Assembly (NCBI GenBank): GCA_015056325.1 | Contig: SVGL01000001.1 | Coordinates: 248,001-312,000 of the forward strand | Length of the DNA: 64,000 bases | Source: Clostridiales bacterium | GTDB lineage: Bacteria > Bacillota > Clostridia > Christensenellales > Aristaeellaceae | Direction: 5' to 3' | Part shown: positions 19,990-29,990 of the stretch, one piece after another | Numbering within the stretch: position 1 is the first letter of the stretch | Layout of the letters: each line of letters starts with the position of its first letter | Notes under the pieces: generated by a model | The model's database searches: none | Told to the model about the DNA's origin: nothing | The model's input: only the letters and a program-made list of their open reading frames with translations | Translations under genes and position numbers: made by a program

Positions 19990-20024
19990 GGGATACACTG
20001 CACTGCGCGGCGTATCCCTTTTTC
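19990..20024 (+). terminator. terminator downstream of era
   Basis: GGGATAC...GTATCCC followed by T run. Confidence 0.7.
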
Positions 20025-20028
20025 CTTG

Positions 20029-20057
20029 TTGACAGACAGAGCGGGAAAGGGTATACT
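20029..20057 (+). promoter_or_regulatory. glmM promoter
   Basis: TTGACA-N17-TATACT. Confidence 0.65.
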
Positions 20058-20126
20058 TAAGTTGTATGGCATTGTATTATGTCATCTTCTTTTGAATGAC
20101 ACATATCACCATCAAAGGAGTATATT

Positions 20127-21512
20127 ATGGGCAAGTATTTTGGTACCGATGGCTTCCGCGGCGAAGCCAACATCAATTTGACGGCTGATCACGCCTACAA
20201 GGTGGGCCGGTTCCTGGGCTGGTACTTCGGGGAGAAAAAGCGCCGTGAGGGCAGCAGCGAGGAAGCGCGCATTGTCATCGGCAAGGACACTCGACGTTCT
20301 TCCTACATGTTTGAGTACTCACTGATCGCAGGCCTGGTGGCTTCCGGCGCTGATGCCTACATGCTGCACGTTACGACGACCCCCTCGGTGGCCTATGTTG
20401 CCCGTGTGGATGAGTTCGACTGCGGCATCATGATCTCCGCCAGCCATAATCCCTATTTTGACAATGGCATCAAGCTGATCAACGGCCAGGGCGAGAAGAT
20501 GGACGAAGAGACCATCGACCTTGTTGAGCAGTATATCGACGGCAGCGTAACAGTCTTCGGCGAAACGCTGACCGAGGTGCCCTTTGCCACCCGCGACCGC
20601 ATTGGCCGTACGGTGGACTATGTTTCCGGCCGTAACCGTTACATCGGCTACCTGATCTCCCTGGGCCTGTATTCCTTCAAGAACAAGCGCGTGGCCCTGG
20701 ACTGCGCCAATGGTGCGGCCTGGAACATTGCCAAGGCTGTCTTTGACGCTCTGGGCGCCCACACCTATGTCATCAACGCTGATCCCGACGGATTCAACAT
20801 CAACACCGACTGCGGCTCCACGCACATCGAAGGCCTGCAGAAGTATGTTGTTGAGCACAACTGCGATGTGGGCTTTGCCTACGATGGCGACACTGACCGC
20901 TGCCTGTGCGTGGACGAGACCGGTGCGGTGGTGGATGGCGACCACATCATGTACATCTACGGCAAGCACATGCACGACAAGGGCCAGCTGATGTCCAACA
21001 CGGTGGTCACGACCATCATGTCCAACTTCGGTCTGTTCCGCGCGCTGGAGGAGGCGGGCATCAACTACGCCAAAACGGCTGTGGGCGACAAGTATGTCTA
21101 CGAGTACATGGTGGAGAACAACTGTGCCTTTGGCGGCGAGCAGTCCGGCCACATCATCTTCCGCAACTATGCCTCTACGGGCGATGGCATCCTGACCAGC
21201 CTGAAGATGATGGAGGTCATGTGCGCGAAGAAGAAGACCCTGCACCAGCTGGCCAGCGAGCTGACCATCTACCCGCAGACGCTGATGAATGTTCGCGTGC
21301 ATGACAAGGCTGCCGCACGCGGCGATGCAGATGTCCAGGCCGCCGTGCAGGCTGTTGCTGACAAGCTTGGCGATACGGGCCGCGTCATCGTGCGCGAAAG
21401 CGGCACGGAGCCGGTTATCCGCGTGATGGTGGAAGCCGAGAGCCAGGCGGAGTGCAACGAGCTGTGCCAGAGCATTGTCAAGGTCATCCGCGAGAAGGGA
21501 CATGCGGTGTAA
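20127..21512 (+). CDS. glmM: phosphoglucosamine mutase
   Basis: MGKYFGTDGFRGEAN; ISASHNPYFDNGIK active site. Confidence 0.95.
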   Translation: MGKYFGTDGFRGEANINLTADHAYKVGRFLGWYFGEKKRREGSSEEARIVIGKDTRRSSYMFEYSLIAGLVASGADAYMLHVTTTPSVAYVARVDEFDCGIMISASHNPYFDNGIKLINGQGEKMDEETIDLVEQYIDGSVTVFGETLTEVPFATRDRIGRTVDYVSGRNRYIGYLISLGLYSFKNKRVALDCANGAAWNIAKAVFDALGAHTYVINADPDGFNINTDCGSTHIEGLQKYVVEHNCDVGFAYDGDTDRCLCVDETGAVVDGDHIMYIYGKHMHDKGQLMSNTVVTTIMSNFGLFRALEEAGINYAKTAVGDKYVYEYMVENNCAFGGEQSGHIIFRNYASTGDGILTSLKMMEVMCAKKKTLHQLASELTIYPQTLMNVRVHDKAAARGDADVQAAVQAVADKLGDTGRVIVRESGTEPVIRVMVEAESQAECNELCQSIVKVIREKGHAV

Positions 21513-21536
21513 GTCACCGACAATGAGGCGACGCAA

Positions 21537-22238
21537 ATGAATACCGTGCTGTTTACGATTGATGACGTCTCCTCACAGAATACGCCTGCCATCGTGGATG
21601 CTCTGTGTGCCAGAGGCATTACGGCTGTCATGTTTGCCGTGGGCATGAATGTGGAGCGTTTCTGGAACGAGGCGATCTATGCGGTGCAGAAGGGCATGAT
21701 CGTGGGCAACCACAGCTATTCTCATCCGGCGTTTTCTTCTCTGAAGGAGGAGGAATGCATCACGGAGATCGAGAGGTGCGAGGAAGTGCTTGAACAGCTG
21801 TATCAGGCTGCCGGCGTGGAACGTAGGTATCGGCCCTTCCGTTTTCCTTACGGTGACAAGGGCGGGGAGAACAAGGACGCGCTGCAGAAGTATCTGGCAG
21901 AGCATCATTTCGATAAAGTGGATGACCGGCACATCCCGTATGCCTGGTGGCGCGAGCATGAACTGGACAAGGACATTGACACCCTCTGGACCTTTGATTT
22001 TGAAGAGTACAGGATTCAGTATGATCCCGCGTTCACCCAGGAATCTATCTGGGCAAAGGTGAACGATTCCAACCCACAGCGTGGTGCGGCGCTGTTTGGC
22101 GAGAATCAGCGGCATATTCTTTTGATGCACGCATTCGACGAAACCGACGCTGTCTGGCCGGGTTACTATCGCCATCTGCTGGATTATCTCCAGGAGAATG
22201 GCGTGAAGTTTGACGAACCTGCATTTATCAGGCTGTAA
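21537..22238 (+). CDS. polysaccharide deacetylase (NodB-type) family protein
   Basis: LFTIDDVSSQNTPAIVDALCARGITAVMFAVG...GNHSYSHP. Confidence 0.85.
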   Translation: MNTVLFTIDDVSSQNTPAIVDALCARGITAVMFAVGMNVERFWNEAIYAVQKGMIVGNHSYSHPAFSSLKEEECITEIERCEEVLEQLYQAAGVERRYRPFRFPYGDKGGENKDALQKYLAEHHFDKVDDRHIPYAWWREHELDKDIDTLWTFDFEEYRIQYDPAFTQESIWAKVNDSNPQRGAALFGENQRHILLMHAFDETDAVWPGYYRHLLDYLQENGVKFDEPAFIRL

Positions 22239-22246
22239 CTGCAATG

Positions 22247-22286
22247 AAAGAGACAGGATGCTTTGCAGCATCCTGTCTCTCTTTTC
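22247..22286. terminator. strong terminator between convergent genes
   Basis: AAAGAGACAGGATGC...GCATCCTGTCTCTCTTTT. Confidence 0.85.
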
Positions 22287-22334
22287 TGTGTATTGCGGAC
22301 GATGATATGCGTTGAAAAGGCCGTCATAAACGGA

Positions 22335-22988
22335 TTAATGCAACCACAGCGCAACAGGATCGATGGGTATTCCATTCTGCGTGGCGCGCAGATGCAAATG
22401 GGGAGGAAGATCAGACTCCTCCAATGGGCCTTTGCCCGCATAACCGATGGTTGACCCGGCTTTCACATCATCACCTGCGATGTATGCAGCATTCATGGCC
22501 ATGCCAGCATACAGCACTTCAATCCCATCCCCATGTTCAATGAGCAGCCATGCTCCGTTGAGGTCATCCTCACCGTTATCAAGGATGGATCCATCCGCTA
22601 TCGCACGTACCGGGTCGCCAAGCTCGCATTTCAGGTCGGCTGCATCATGAATCTGCCACAGGCCGGTCGCATTGCCCTGTTTGAAACTATCTGTGGAGAA
22701 ACCGTAAAGAATTTCTGTGTGTTCCAGGGGAGAAAGCCAGGTACGGGCTGTGCTTGTGGGAGACGGGGTGGATGTTGATGCTTGCAGGAGAGATTGCTGC
22801 ACCAATTGCGCTGCGGAGATACTCTGCCCGACCGGTGGGGTGGGTGCGATGAACTCAGGCTCAGAACGACCCGTCCAGAGTGCTGTAGCGGTGATGACTG
22901 CAACGCAGACTGTCACAATGATCGGAAAGCCATGATGATCAACAAAGTGTACATACCGTTTTAAGATGCGGCGTAAACCTTCTTTCAT
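22335..22988 (-). CDS. M23 family metallopeptidase, SpoIIQ-like
   Basis: N-terminal TM; HDAAD (HxxxD) and HLH zinc motifs of LytM domain. Confidence 0.82.
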   Translation of the reverse strand: MKEGLRRILKRYVHFVDHHGFPIIVTVCVAVITATALWTGRSEPEFIAPTPPVGQSISAAQLVQQSLLQASTSTPSPTSTARTWLSPLEHTEILYGFSTDSFKQGNATGLWQIHDAADLKCELGDPVRAIADGSILDNGEDDLNGAWLLIEHGDGIEVLYAGMAMNAAYIAGDDVKAGSTIGYAGKGPLEESDLPPHLHLRATQNGIPIDPVALWLH

Positions 22989-23326
22989 GGGTAGGACCTG
23001 CTTTCTTCTTTTATCTTTATTCTGCCGCGCTGAAACGGCTTTATGCATATGAATGTTCATGTGACAGAACATGTACATGTGAGAAAGCACCATGTGAGAA
23101 AATATTGTTGGATTTTGTCACGGGCGGAAGAATAGTAACCAAATAAAATATATAAAAGACGTGAATAGGCAAAAAAATAGCGTCAAATTCAGCAAATTTA
23201 CCTTGACTAGGATGGTGAAATGTGGTTCAATAGTATATGGGAAAATACATGGTTGATCGAATAGATTGTCCGCAATGAATGCGGAGCAGTTTACATGCAA
23301 AAATCTTGATGAAAGAGGGTTGGCCT

Positions 23327-25510
23327 ATGCGCTACATTGGCCCGACTGAAGAAGTCAGGCAATCGTTTCATCAGGGCACGAACAGGCGCGCATACGAGAT
23401 GCTCGGCGCCCATCCTGTGGAGCAGGGCGGCAAGGAGTACTGGCATTTCGCGGTGTGGGCGCCCAACGCTCGTGCGGTTTCCCTGATCGGTGAGTTCAAT
23501 TACTGGAACCGTGAAGCGACCCCTATGATCAAGCAGCATGACGGCACTTGGGAGGTTCGCCTGCCCGCTGAGACCTTTGATGTCAGCAGCGACCCTGCCC
23601 GCTTCAATTATCCTGATGCAGCAGAGCGGCTGAAGACCTACAAGTATTGCGTCTGTGATTGCGACGGTAACTGGCATGACAAGTCCGACCCCTATGGATT
23701 TGCGATGCAGCTGCGCCCCAACACCGGTTCTAAGCTTTGCGACCTGACCAAGTACGAGTGGCATGACGCGGCGTGGATGGAGAAGCGCAGTACCCGTGAC
23801 ATGTTCCGCACGCCCATGAACATCTACGAGCTCCATCTGGGCTCCTGGAAGCGCCGCGCAGACGGTACGTTCATGTCCTACAGTGAGATCGCTGATGAGC
23901 TGATTCCTTACATCCTGGACATGAATTATACCCACGTGGAGTTCCTCCCGGTGATGGAGCATCCGCTGGATATGTCCTGGGGCTATCAGGTCAGCGGCTA
24001 TTATGCGGCGACATCCCGCTACGGCAAGCCCCATGAGCTGATGAACCTGATCGACCGTCTGCACCAGGCCGGCATCGGTGTGATCATCGACTGGGTCCCT
24101 GCCCATTTCCCCAAGGATGATTCTGGCCTGCGCCGCTTTGACGGCACGGCTTGCTACGAGCATCCCGATCCCCGCCGCGGCGATATGCCCCAGTGGGGTA
24201 CCCATGTGTTCGACTTCGCAAGGGGCGAGGTCAAGTCCTTCCTGATGTCCAATGCCTGCTTCTGGCTGGAGTGGTATCATGCGGACGGCCTGCGCGTTGA
24301 TGCAGTGTCCTCTATGCTCTACTATGACTTCTGCCGCGAGGAAGGGCAGTGGATCCCCAACCAGTACGGCGGTCATGAGAACCTGGACGCCATTGAGTTC
24401 CTCCGCAACCTGAACATCACCGTTGGCCGTGATTTCCCCGGGGCGATGATGATTGCTGAGGAGAGCCATGCGTTCCCCATGGTGACCAAACCGGTCTACC
24501 TGGGCGGTCTGGGTTTCCATTTCAAGTGGAACATGGGCTGGATGAACGACATGCTGGCCTACATCGAGAAGGATCCCATCTACCGCAAGTATCATCACAA
24601 CAAGCTGACCTTCTCGCTGATGTACGCCTTCAACGACAATTTCGTCCTGCCCTTCAGCCATGACGAGGTTGTGCATGGCAAGCATTCCATGCTGGATAAG
24701 CAGCCCGGCGACCTGTGGAAGAAATTCGCGGGCCTGCGCATGCTCTACGGCTACACCATGGCCCATCCCGGCAAGAAACTGCTGTTCATGGGTGGCGAGT
24801 TCGGCCACTTCATCGAGTGGAAGTACGACGACCAGCTGGACTGGTTCCTGCTGCAGTACGAACGGCACCCTGAGGTGCTGAAGTGCGTCCGTCGGCTGAA
24901 TGAGATCTACCGCAACAATCCCTGCTTCTACGAGATCGACGACAGCTGGGACGGCTTCCAGTGGATCCAGGCCAACGACAGCGACCATTCTATTGTGGCC
25001 TTTACCCGTACGGATAAGTCGGGCAAGTCGATCCTGGCGGTGACCAACTTCACCCCCACCTTCTACCCGGAATACCGCATCGGTCTGCCCTACGGCGGCA
25101 CGCTGACGGAGGTCTTCAACACTGACAGCGCGGAGTTTGGCGGCTCGAACCAGTTCAATGCCTGGCCTATCAAGGCTGAGGAAGTGCAGATGCAGGAATT
25201 CCCCTTCAGCTGCAACATCTGCGTGCCGCCGATGTCGACGGTGTACTTCCGCTATGACAAGGTGATTCCGGCGCAGCAGCCGAAGGAGACCAGCGTCATT
25301 GCTGCTACCGGCCATGCTGCGAAAGCGCCTGTGGTGATCGAGGTTCCCGTCGAGAAGCCCAAGCGCACCCGCAAGAAGGCAGAGGCCCCTGCGGAGGACG
25401 CACCGGCCGACAAGCCCAAGCGTACCCGCAAGAAGGCGGAGAACCCTGCAGAAGCAGCACCGGCCGAGAAGCCCAAGCGAACCCGCAAGAAGAAAGAGCC
25501 CACAAGCTAA
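23327..25510 (+). CDS. glgB: 1,4-alpha-glucan branching enzyme with C-terminal KPKRTRKK repeat tail
   Basis: CBM48 + GH13 motifs (ADGLRVDAVSSMLYYDF, MMIAEES, PFSHDEVVHGK). Confidence 0.97.
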   Translation: MRYIGPTEEVRQSFHQGTNRRAYEMLGAHPVEQGGKEYWHFAVWAPNARAVSLIGEFNYWNREATPMIKQHDGTWEVRLPAETFDVSSDPARFNYPDAAERLKTYKYCVCDCDGNWHDKSDPYGFAMQLRPNTGSKLCDLTKYEWHDAAWMEKRSTRDMFRTPMNIYELHLGSWKRRADGTFMSYSEIADELIPYILDMNYTHVEFLPVMEHPLDMSWGYQVSGYYAATSRYGKPHELMNLIDRLHQAGIGVIIDWVPAHFPKDDSGLRRFDGTACYEHPDPRRGDMPQWGTHVFDFARGEVKSFLMSNACFWLEWYHADGLRVDAVSSMLYYDFCREEGQWIPNQYGGHENLDAIEFLRNLNITVGRDFPGAMMIAEESHAFPMVTKPVYLGGLGFHFKWNMGWMNDMLAYIEKDPIYRKYHHNKLTFSLMYAFNDNFVLPFSHDEVVHGKHSMLDKQPGDLWKKFAGLRMLYGYTMAHPGKKLLFMGGEFGHFIEWKYDDQLDWFLLQYERHPEVLKCVRRLNEIYRNNPCFYEIDDSWDGFQWIQANDSDHSIVAFTRTDKSGKSILAVTNFTPTFYPEYRIGLPYGGTLTEVFNTDSAEFGGSNQFNAWPIKAEEVQMQEFPFSCNICVPPMSTVYFRYDKVIPAQQPKETSVIAATGHAAKAPVVIEVPVEKPKRTRKKAEAPAEDAPADKPKRTRKKAENPAEAAPAEKPKRTRKKKEPTS
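25346..25507 (+). repeat. 3 x ~57-nt coding repeat (PxEKPKRTRKKAExPAExA) at 3' end of glgB
   Basis: Units start at 25346, 25403, 25460. Confidence 0.9.
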
Positions 25511-25616
25511 ATTCCTAATTCCCTTCGGTACATCCGCCCAAAAGGGCGATGCACATATATCAGGTCATCCAAGGTAACCCAATCCCTCAAGATAAAGGAT
25601 TAAGGAGCGTGTTCCC

Positions 25617-26798
25617 ATGAAGAAGAAGACTTGTGTCGCCATGCTGCTGGCTGGCGGCCAGGGCACCCGTCTGGGCGTCCTGACCAAGAAGGTTGCCAAG
25701 CCTGCCGTTCCCTATGGCGGCAAGTACCGCATCATCGACTTCCCGCTGTCCAACTGCACCAACAGCGGTATTGACACCGTGGGCGTGCTGACCCAGTTTA
25801 TGCCCCTGGAGCTGAATAGTTACATTGGCTCCGGCGCTCCGTGGGACCTTGACCTGTCCAACGGCGGCGTGTTCGTCCTGCCCCCCTACCAGACCGGCAA
25901 GACCGGCGACTGGTACCGCGGCACCGCCAACGCCATCTACCAGAACATGGCCTTCATCGAGCAGTACGATCCTGATTACGTGCTGATCCTGTCCGGCGAT
26001 CACATCTACAAGATGGATTACAACGCCATGCTGAACTACCACATTCAGAAGGGCGCTGACGCTACAATCGCCGTCCGTCCCGTGCCGTGGGAGGAAGCCA
26101 GCCGCTTCGGCATCATGAACACCGACGCCGAGGATAACATCGTCGAATTCGAAGAGAAGCCCAAGAACCCCAAGTCCAACAAGGCTTCCATGGGCATCTA
26201 CATCTTCACCTGGTCCAAGCTGCGCGCTTACCTGACCGCTGACGAGGCCGACAAGACCTCCTCCAACGACTTCGGCAAGAACATCATTCCTTCCATGCTG
26301 AACGACGACCAGAAGATGGTTGCCTACAACTTCGAAGGCTACTGGAAGGACGTGGGTACCATCGAGTCCCTGTGGGAAGCGAACATGGACCTGCTGGCAC
26401 AGCCCATGCCCATCGATCTGCATGACAAGAAGTGGCGCATCTACGCCAAGAACCCCGGTCTGCCCCCGCACTGCATCGCCAAGGGCGCTGTAGTGAAGGA
26501 CTCTCTGATCACCGAGGGCGGCGAGATCTTCGGTAAAGTCGAGCACTCCGTCGTGTTCGCCGGCGTTACCGTTGAGGAAGGCGCTTCCGTGATCGACGCT
26601 GTCGTCATGCCCGGCGCTGTCATCAAGCGCGGCGCTGTTGTCCGTCGCTGCATCATCGCTGAGAACGCTGTTGTCGGCGCTGGCGCGCTGGTGGGCGAGG
26701 AGACCGGCGATATCGCTGTGGTCGGCAACAATGTGCATCTGCCCGCGGGCGTGACCGTGAAGGCCGGCGTCCAGGTGGACGAAACCACCACCTTCTGA
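25617..26798 (+). CDS. glgC: glucose-1-phosphate adenylyltransferase
   Basis: [50 protein letters not shown]. Confidence 0.97.
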   Translation: MKKKTCVAMLLAGGQGTRLGVLTKKVAKPAVPYGGKYRIIDFPLSNCTNSGIDTVGVLTQFMPLELNSYIGSGAPWDLDLSNGGVFVLPPYQTGKTGDWYRGTANAIYQNMAFIEQYDPDYVLILSGDHIYKMDYNAMLNYHIQKGADATIAVRPVPWEEASRFGIMNTDAEDNIVEFEEKPKNPKSNKASMGIYIFTWSKLRAYLTADEADKTSSNDFGKNIIPSMLNDDQKMVAYNFEGYWKDVGTIESLWEANMDLLAQPMPIDLHDKKWRIYAKNPGLPPHCIAKGAVVKDSLITEGGEIFGKVEHSVVFAGVTVEEGASVIDAVVMPGAVIKRGAVVRRCIIAENAVVGAGALVGEETGDIAVVGNNVHLPAGVTVKAGVQVDETTTF

Positions 26799-26861
26799 TG
26801 CGTTACAGATCCTGAAAACTTCTGAATCTGCTTCTTTACAGCAGCGAAAGGATTGAATACA

Positions 26862-27983
26862 ATGAAGAACGTTATGGGTGTTATCTACACCGGCGAAAAC
26901 GACGCCCGCCTGCGCGAGCTTACGCTGATCCGCGCCATCGCCGCGCTGCCCGTGGCTGGCCGCTATCGCGTGATTGACTTCCTGGTGTCCTCCATGGTGA
27001 ACTCCGGCATGAAGAACGTCGGCGTCATCACTCAGAAGAACTACCACTCCCTGATGGACCATCTGGGCTCCGGCAAGGAATGGGATCTGCACGGCAAGAA
27101 GGACGGCCTGCACATTCTGCCTCCCTTCCTGACCCGCGAGAACATCGGCGTCTACTCCGGTACCCTGGACGCGCTGCGCTCCAATACCGACTATCTGATT
27201 CGCTCCAAGCAGGAGTATGTTGTTTTCTCCGGCAGCGAGATCATCTACAATGCCAAGCTGGACGAGATGGTCAAGTACCACAAGGAGACCGGTGCTGACG
27301 TGACCGTCATGTACACCCGCGATCCCGCCATGCAGCGCGACGAGCACGGCGTGTATCTGACCGTGGGCGAGAACGGCTCCGTGGAAGACGTGGAAGTCGA
27401 GCCCACCCATCCTTCCCTCGAGTGCACCTACATGGAAGTTGTCGTCATGAAGCGCGAGCTGCTCCGCTTCCTGGTGGATAAGGCTGTTGCCCATGGCCTG
27501 CATGACTTCCGCCGTGATATCCTGCTGCCCATGATCCAGGAAGGCAAGTCCACCGTCAATGCCTGGGAATACACCGGTCCCTGCTGGCGCCTGGATTCCG
27601 TGCAGAGCTTCTTCAAGTTCAACATGGACGTCCTGGAAGCTGATGTCCGTGCCAACCTGTTCGACAAGGAGCGTCCCGTTTACACCAAGGTCCGTGACGA
27701 CATGCCCACCCGCTACGGCGAGAATGCCAATGTCATCAACTCCCTGGTGGCTGACGGCTGCGTGATCGAAGGCACCGTTGAGAACTCCATCCTGGCCCGC
27801 GGCGTGTGCGTTGCTCCCGACGCCCATGTGAAGAACTGCATCGTCATGCAGGATGGCCAGATCCACTCCGGCGCCTACATCGAGAACTGCATCCTGGACA
27901 AGCAGGCGATCATCAAGCGCAACGCCCGCCTCATCGGCCCCGCTGCCTACCCGATCGTCATTGCCAAGAATGTTGTGATCTAA
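26862..27983 (+). CDS. glgD: GlgD, ADP-glucose pyrophosphorylase regulatory-type subunit
   Basis: Nucleotidyltransferase-like with degenerate N-terminal motif (GVIYTGENDARLREL), adjacent glgC. Confidence 0.93.
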   Translation: MKNVMGVIYTGENDARLRELTLIRAIAALPVAGRYRVIDFLVSSMVNSGMKNVGVITQKNYHSLMDHLGSGKEWDLHGKKDGLHILPPFLTRENIGVYSGTLDALRSNTDYLIRSKQEYVVFSGSEIIYNAKLDEMVKYHKETGADVTVMYTRDPAMQRDEHGVYLTVGENGSVEDVEVEPTHPSLECTYMEVVVMKRELLRFLVDKAVAHGLHDFRRDILLPMIQEGKSTVNAWEYTGPCWRLDSVQSFFKFNMDVLEADVRANLFDKERPVYTKVRDDMPTRYGENANVINSLVADGCVIEGTVENSILARGVCVAPDAHVKNCIVMQDGQIHSGAYIENCILDKQAIIKRNARLIGPAAYPIVIAKNVVI

Positions 27984-27995
27984 TAACAGTTGCAA

Positions 27996-28036
27996 GCCGC
28001 GCCAAAATGTGTTAAACTTTCTGGCGCGGCCTTTTG
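27996..28036 (+). terminator. terminator/attenuator between glgD and glgA
   Basis: GCCGCGCCA...TGGCGCGGC-CTTTT. Confidence 0.6.
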
Positions 28037-28083
28037 CAATGTTATGCCGCAAAACTCAAATTCAACTTGGAGGTTGAACCTAT

Positions 28084-29856
28084 ATGAAGATCCTGTTTAC
28101 TGCCAGCGAATGCGTCCCCTTTGTAAAGACCGGCGGTCTGGCGGACGTGGTGGGCGCGCTTGCTCCCGTGCTGGCCAAGGAAGGTCATGACGTTCGCGTC
28201 ATTATGCCCCTGTACGCGTCCATCCCTGAGAAGTGGACCAGCCAGATGACCCATGTGTGCGACTTTGAGGTCGAGCTGGGCTGGCGCCGTCAGTATTGCG
28301 GCATTGAGATGATCGAGCAGAATGGTGTGAAGTGGTACTTCATGGACAACAAGTTCTACTTCGGCCGTCCCTACATCTACGGCATGGGCGGCGACGAGTA
28401 CGAGCGCTTCGGCTTCTTCTGCCGTGCATCCCTGAACTGCCTGCCCATCATCGACTTCCAGCCTGACGTGATCCACGCCCACGACTGGCAGTCTGGTATG
28501 GTGCCCGCTCTGCTGCGCATCCAGTACGATCATCTGCCCTTCTTCTCCAACATCAAGACCATGTACACCATCCACAACCTGCAGTACCAGGGCGTATTTG
28601 GCATCAACCAGGTCAAGGAGATCCTGGGCCTGAGCGACAACAGCCTGTGGACCGATGATAAGCTGGAGTGCTACGGCTGCGCCAACTTCATGAAGGCCGC
28701 GCTGGTGTATGCTGACCTGATCACCACTGTCAGCCCCTCTTACTCCGAGGAAATCCAGACAGCCTACTACGGCGAGCGCCTGGACGGCCTGCTCCGTGCC
28801 CGCAAGCACCAGGTCTTTGGCGTTCTGAACGGCATCGACATGGTGGATTACGATCCCGCCATCGACAGCCGCATTGCTGCCACCTACTCTCTGGACAACA
28901 TGGAAGGCAAGGCCATCTGTAAGGCTGACCTGCAGGCAAAGCTTGGCCTGGAAGTCAATCCCAACGTGCCGATTATCGGCATGGTGGGCCGTCTGAGCAA
29001 CCAGAAGGGCCTGGACCTGGTGGACTACGTCATCGGCGACCTGCTCAAGCAGGACGTCCAGCTGGTCGTGCTGGGTATGGGCGAGAGCCGCTATGTCAAC
29101 CTGTTCTCCTGGGCTGAAGGCGAGTACAAGGGCAAGGTGGCCGCGCGCTTCGCGATGGATCACGCCCTGGCCCATCAGATTTATGCCGGCTGTGACATGT
29201 TCCTCATGCCCAGCCAGTTCGAGCCCTGCGGCCTGAGCCAGCTGATCGCCCTGCGCTATGGCACCATCCCGATCGTCCGCGAGACCGGCGGCCTGCGCGA
29301 CACCGTGCTGAGCTACAACGAGTACACCGGCGACGGCAACGGCTTCTCCTTCTTCAACTACAACGCCCACGACATGCTGCATGTCATCGAGCGCGCCTGC
29401 GACTACTACCACAACCACAAGGACGTGTGGGCCCTGCTGCAGCAGCGCGGCATGAGCGGCGACTACAGCTGGACCAACTCCGCTGGCAAGTACATGGATC
29501 TGTACAAGAGCCTGATGGTTGACGCTGTGGAAGTGGCCGCGGAAGCTCCCGCCGAGCCCAACCCTGTGGTGGTTGAGATCGTCGTGGAGGAAGCTCCCAA
29601 GCCCAAGAAGCCCCGCGCTCCCCGCAAGAAGAAGGTCGAAGAGGCCCCTGCTGAGGTGACTGAGGCTCCCGTTGAGAAGCCCAAGCGTACCCGTAAGAAG
29701 GCTGAGGCTGCTCCTGCGGAAGGTGCTGAGGCGCCCGCTGAGAAGCCCAAGCGCACCCGCAAGAAGGCTGAGGCTGCTCCTGTGGAAGGCGCAGAGGTGC
29801 CCGCTAAGCCTAAGCGCACCCGCTCCAAGAAGGCAGAAGAGCCCAAGGCTGAATAA
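28084..29856 (+). CDS. glgA: glycogen synthase with C-terminal KPKRTRKK repeat tail
   Basis: KTGGLADVVGALAPVLAKEGHDVRVIMP; GT5 fold; basic repeat tail. Confidence 0.97.
   Translation: MKILFTASECVPFVKTGGLADVVGALAPVLAKEGHDVRVIMPLYASIPEKWTSQMTHVCDFEVELGWRRQYCGIEMIEQNGVKWYFMDNKFYFGRPYIYGMGGDEYERFGFFCRASLNCLPIIDFQPDVIHAHDWQSGMVPALLRIQYDHLPFFSNIKTMYTIHNLQYQGVFGINQVKEILGLSDNSLWTDDKLECYGCANFMKAALVYADLITTVSPSYSEEIQTAYYGERLDGLLRARKHQVFGVLNGIDMVDYDPAIDSRIAATYSLDNMEGKAICKADLQAKLGLEVNPNVPIIGMVGRLSNQKGLDLVDYVIGDLLKQDVQLVVLGMGESRYVNLFSWAEGEYKGKVAARFAMDHALAHQIYAGCDMFLMPSQFEPCGLSQLIALRYGTIPIVRETGGLRDTVLSYNEYTGDGNGFSFFNYNAHDMLHVIERACDYYHNHKDVWALLQQRGMSGDYSWTNSAGKYMDLYKSLMVDAVEVAAEAPAEPNPVVVEIVVEEAPKPKKPRAPRKKKVEEAPAEVTEAPVEKPKRTRKKAEAAPAEGAEAPAEKPKRTRKKAEAAPVEGAEVPAKPKRTRSKKAEEPKAE
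29668..29853 (+). repeat. 3 x ~66-nt coding repeat (PxEKPKRTRKKAEAAPxEGAEx) at 3' end of glgA
   Basis: Units start at 29668, 29734, 29800 (last truncated). Confidence 0.9.
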
Positions 29857-29867
29857 TTGATCCCTAT

Positions 29868-29900
29868 GCAGACGCTGCACTGCGCGGCGTCTGCTTTTTT
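29868..29900 (+). terminator. terminator downstream of glgA
   Basis: GCAGACGC...GCGTCTGC-TTTTTT. Confidence 0.75.
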
Positions 29901-29990
29901 GATGGGAATTGTTACAACTGGTCGTGACAGACAGGGAAGAATGTGATACAATAAACTGAATCATTCTAACCATGTGAAGGAGGAACGCTC

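Noticed and set aside
23291-25315. 674-aa minus-strand ORF
   Set aside because: Antisense to glgB.
25346-25507. Short tandem repeats considered as a CRISPR or AT-hook array
   Set aside because: In-frame coding repeats without variable spacers; the peptide lacks the RGRP core of AT-hooks.
25587-28052. 821-aa minus-strand ORF
   Set aside because: Fully antisense to glgC and glgD; composition typical of a shadow frame opposite high-GC3 genes; no recognisable domain.
28042-29973. 643-aa minus-strand ORF
   Set aside because: Antisense to glgA; low-complexity His/Val/Leu-rich shadow ORF.
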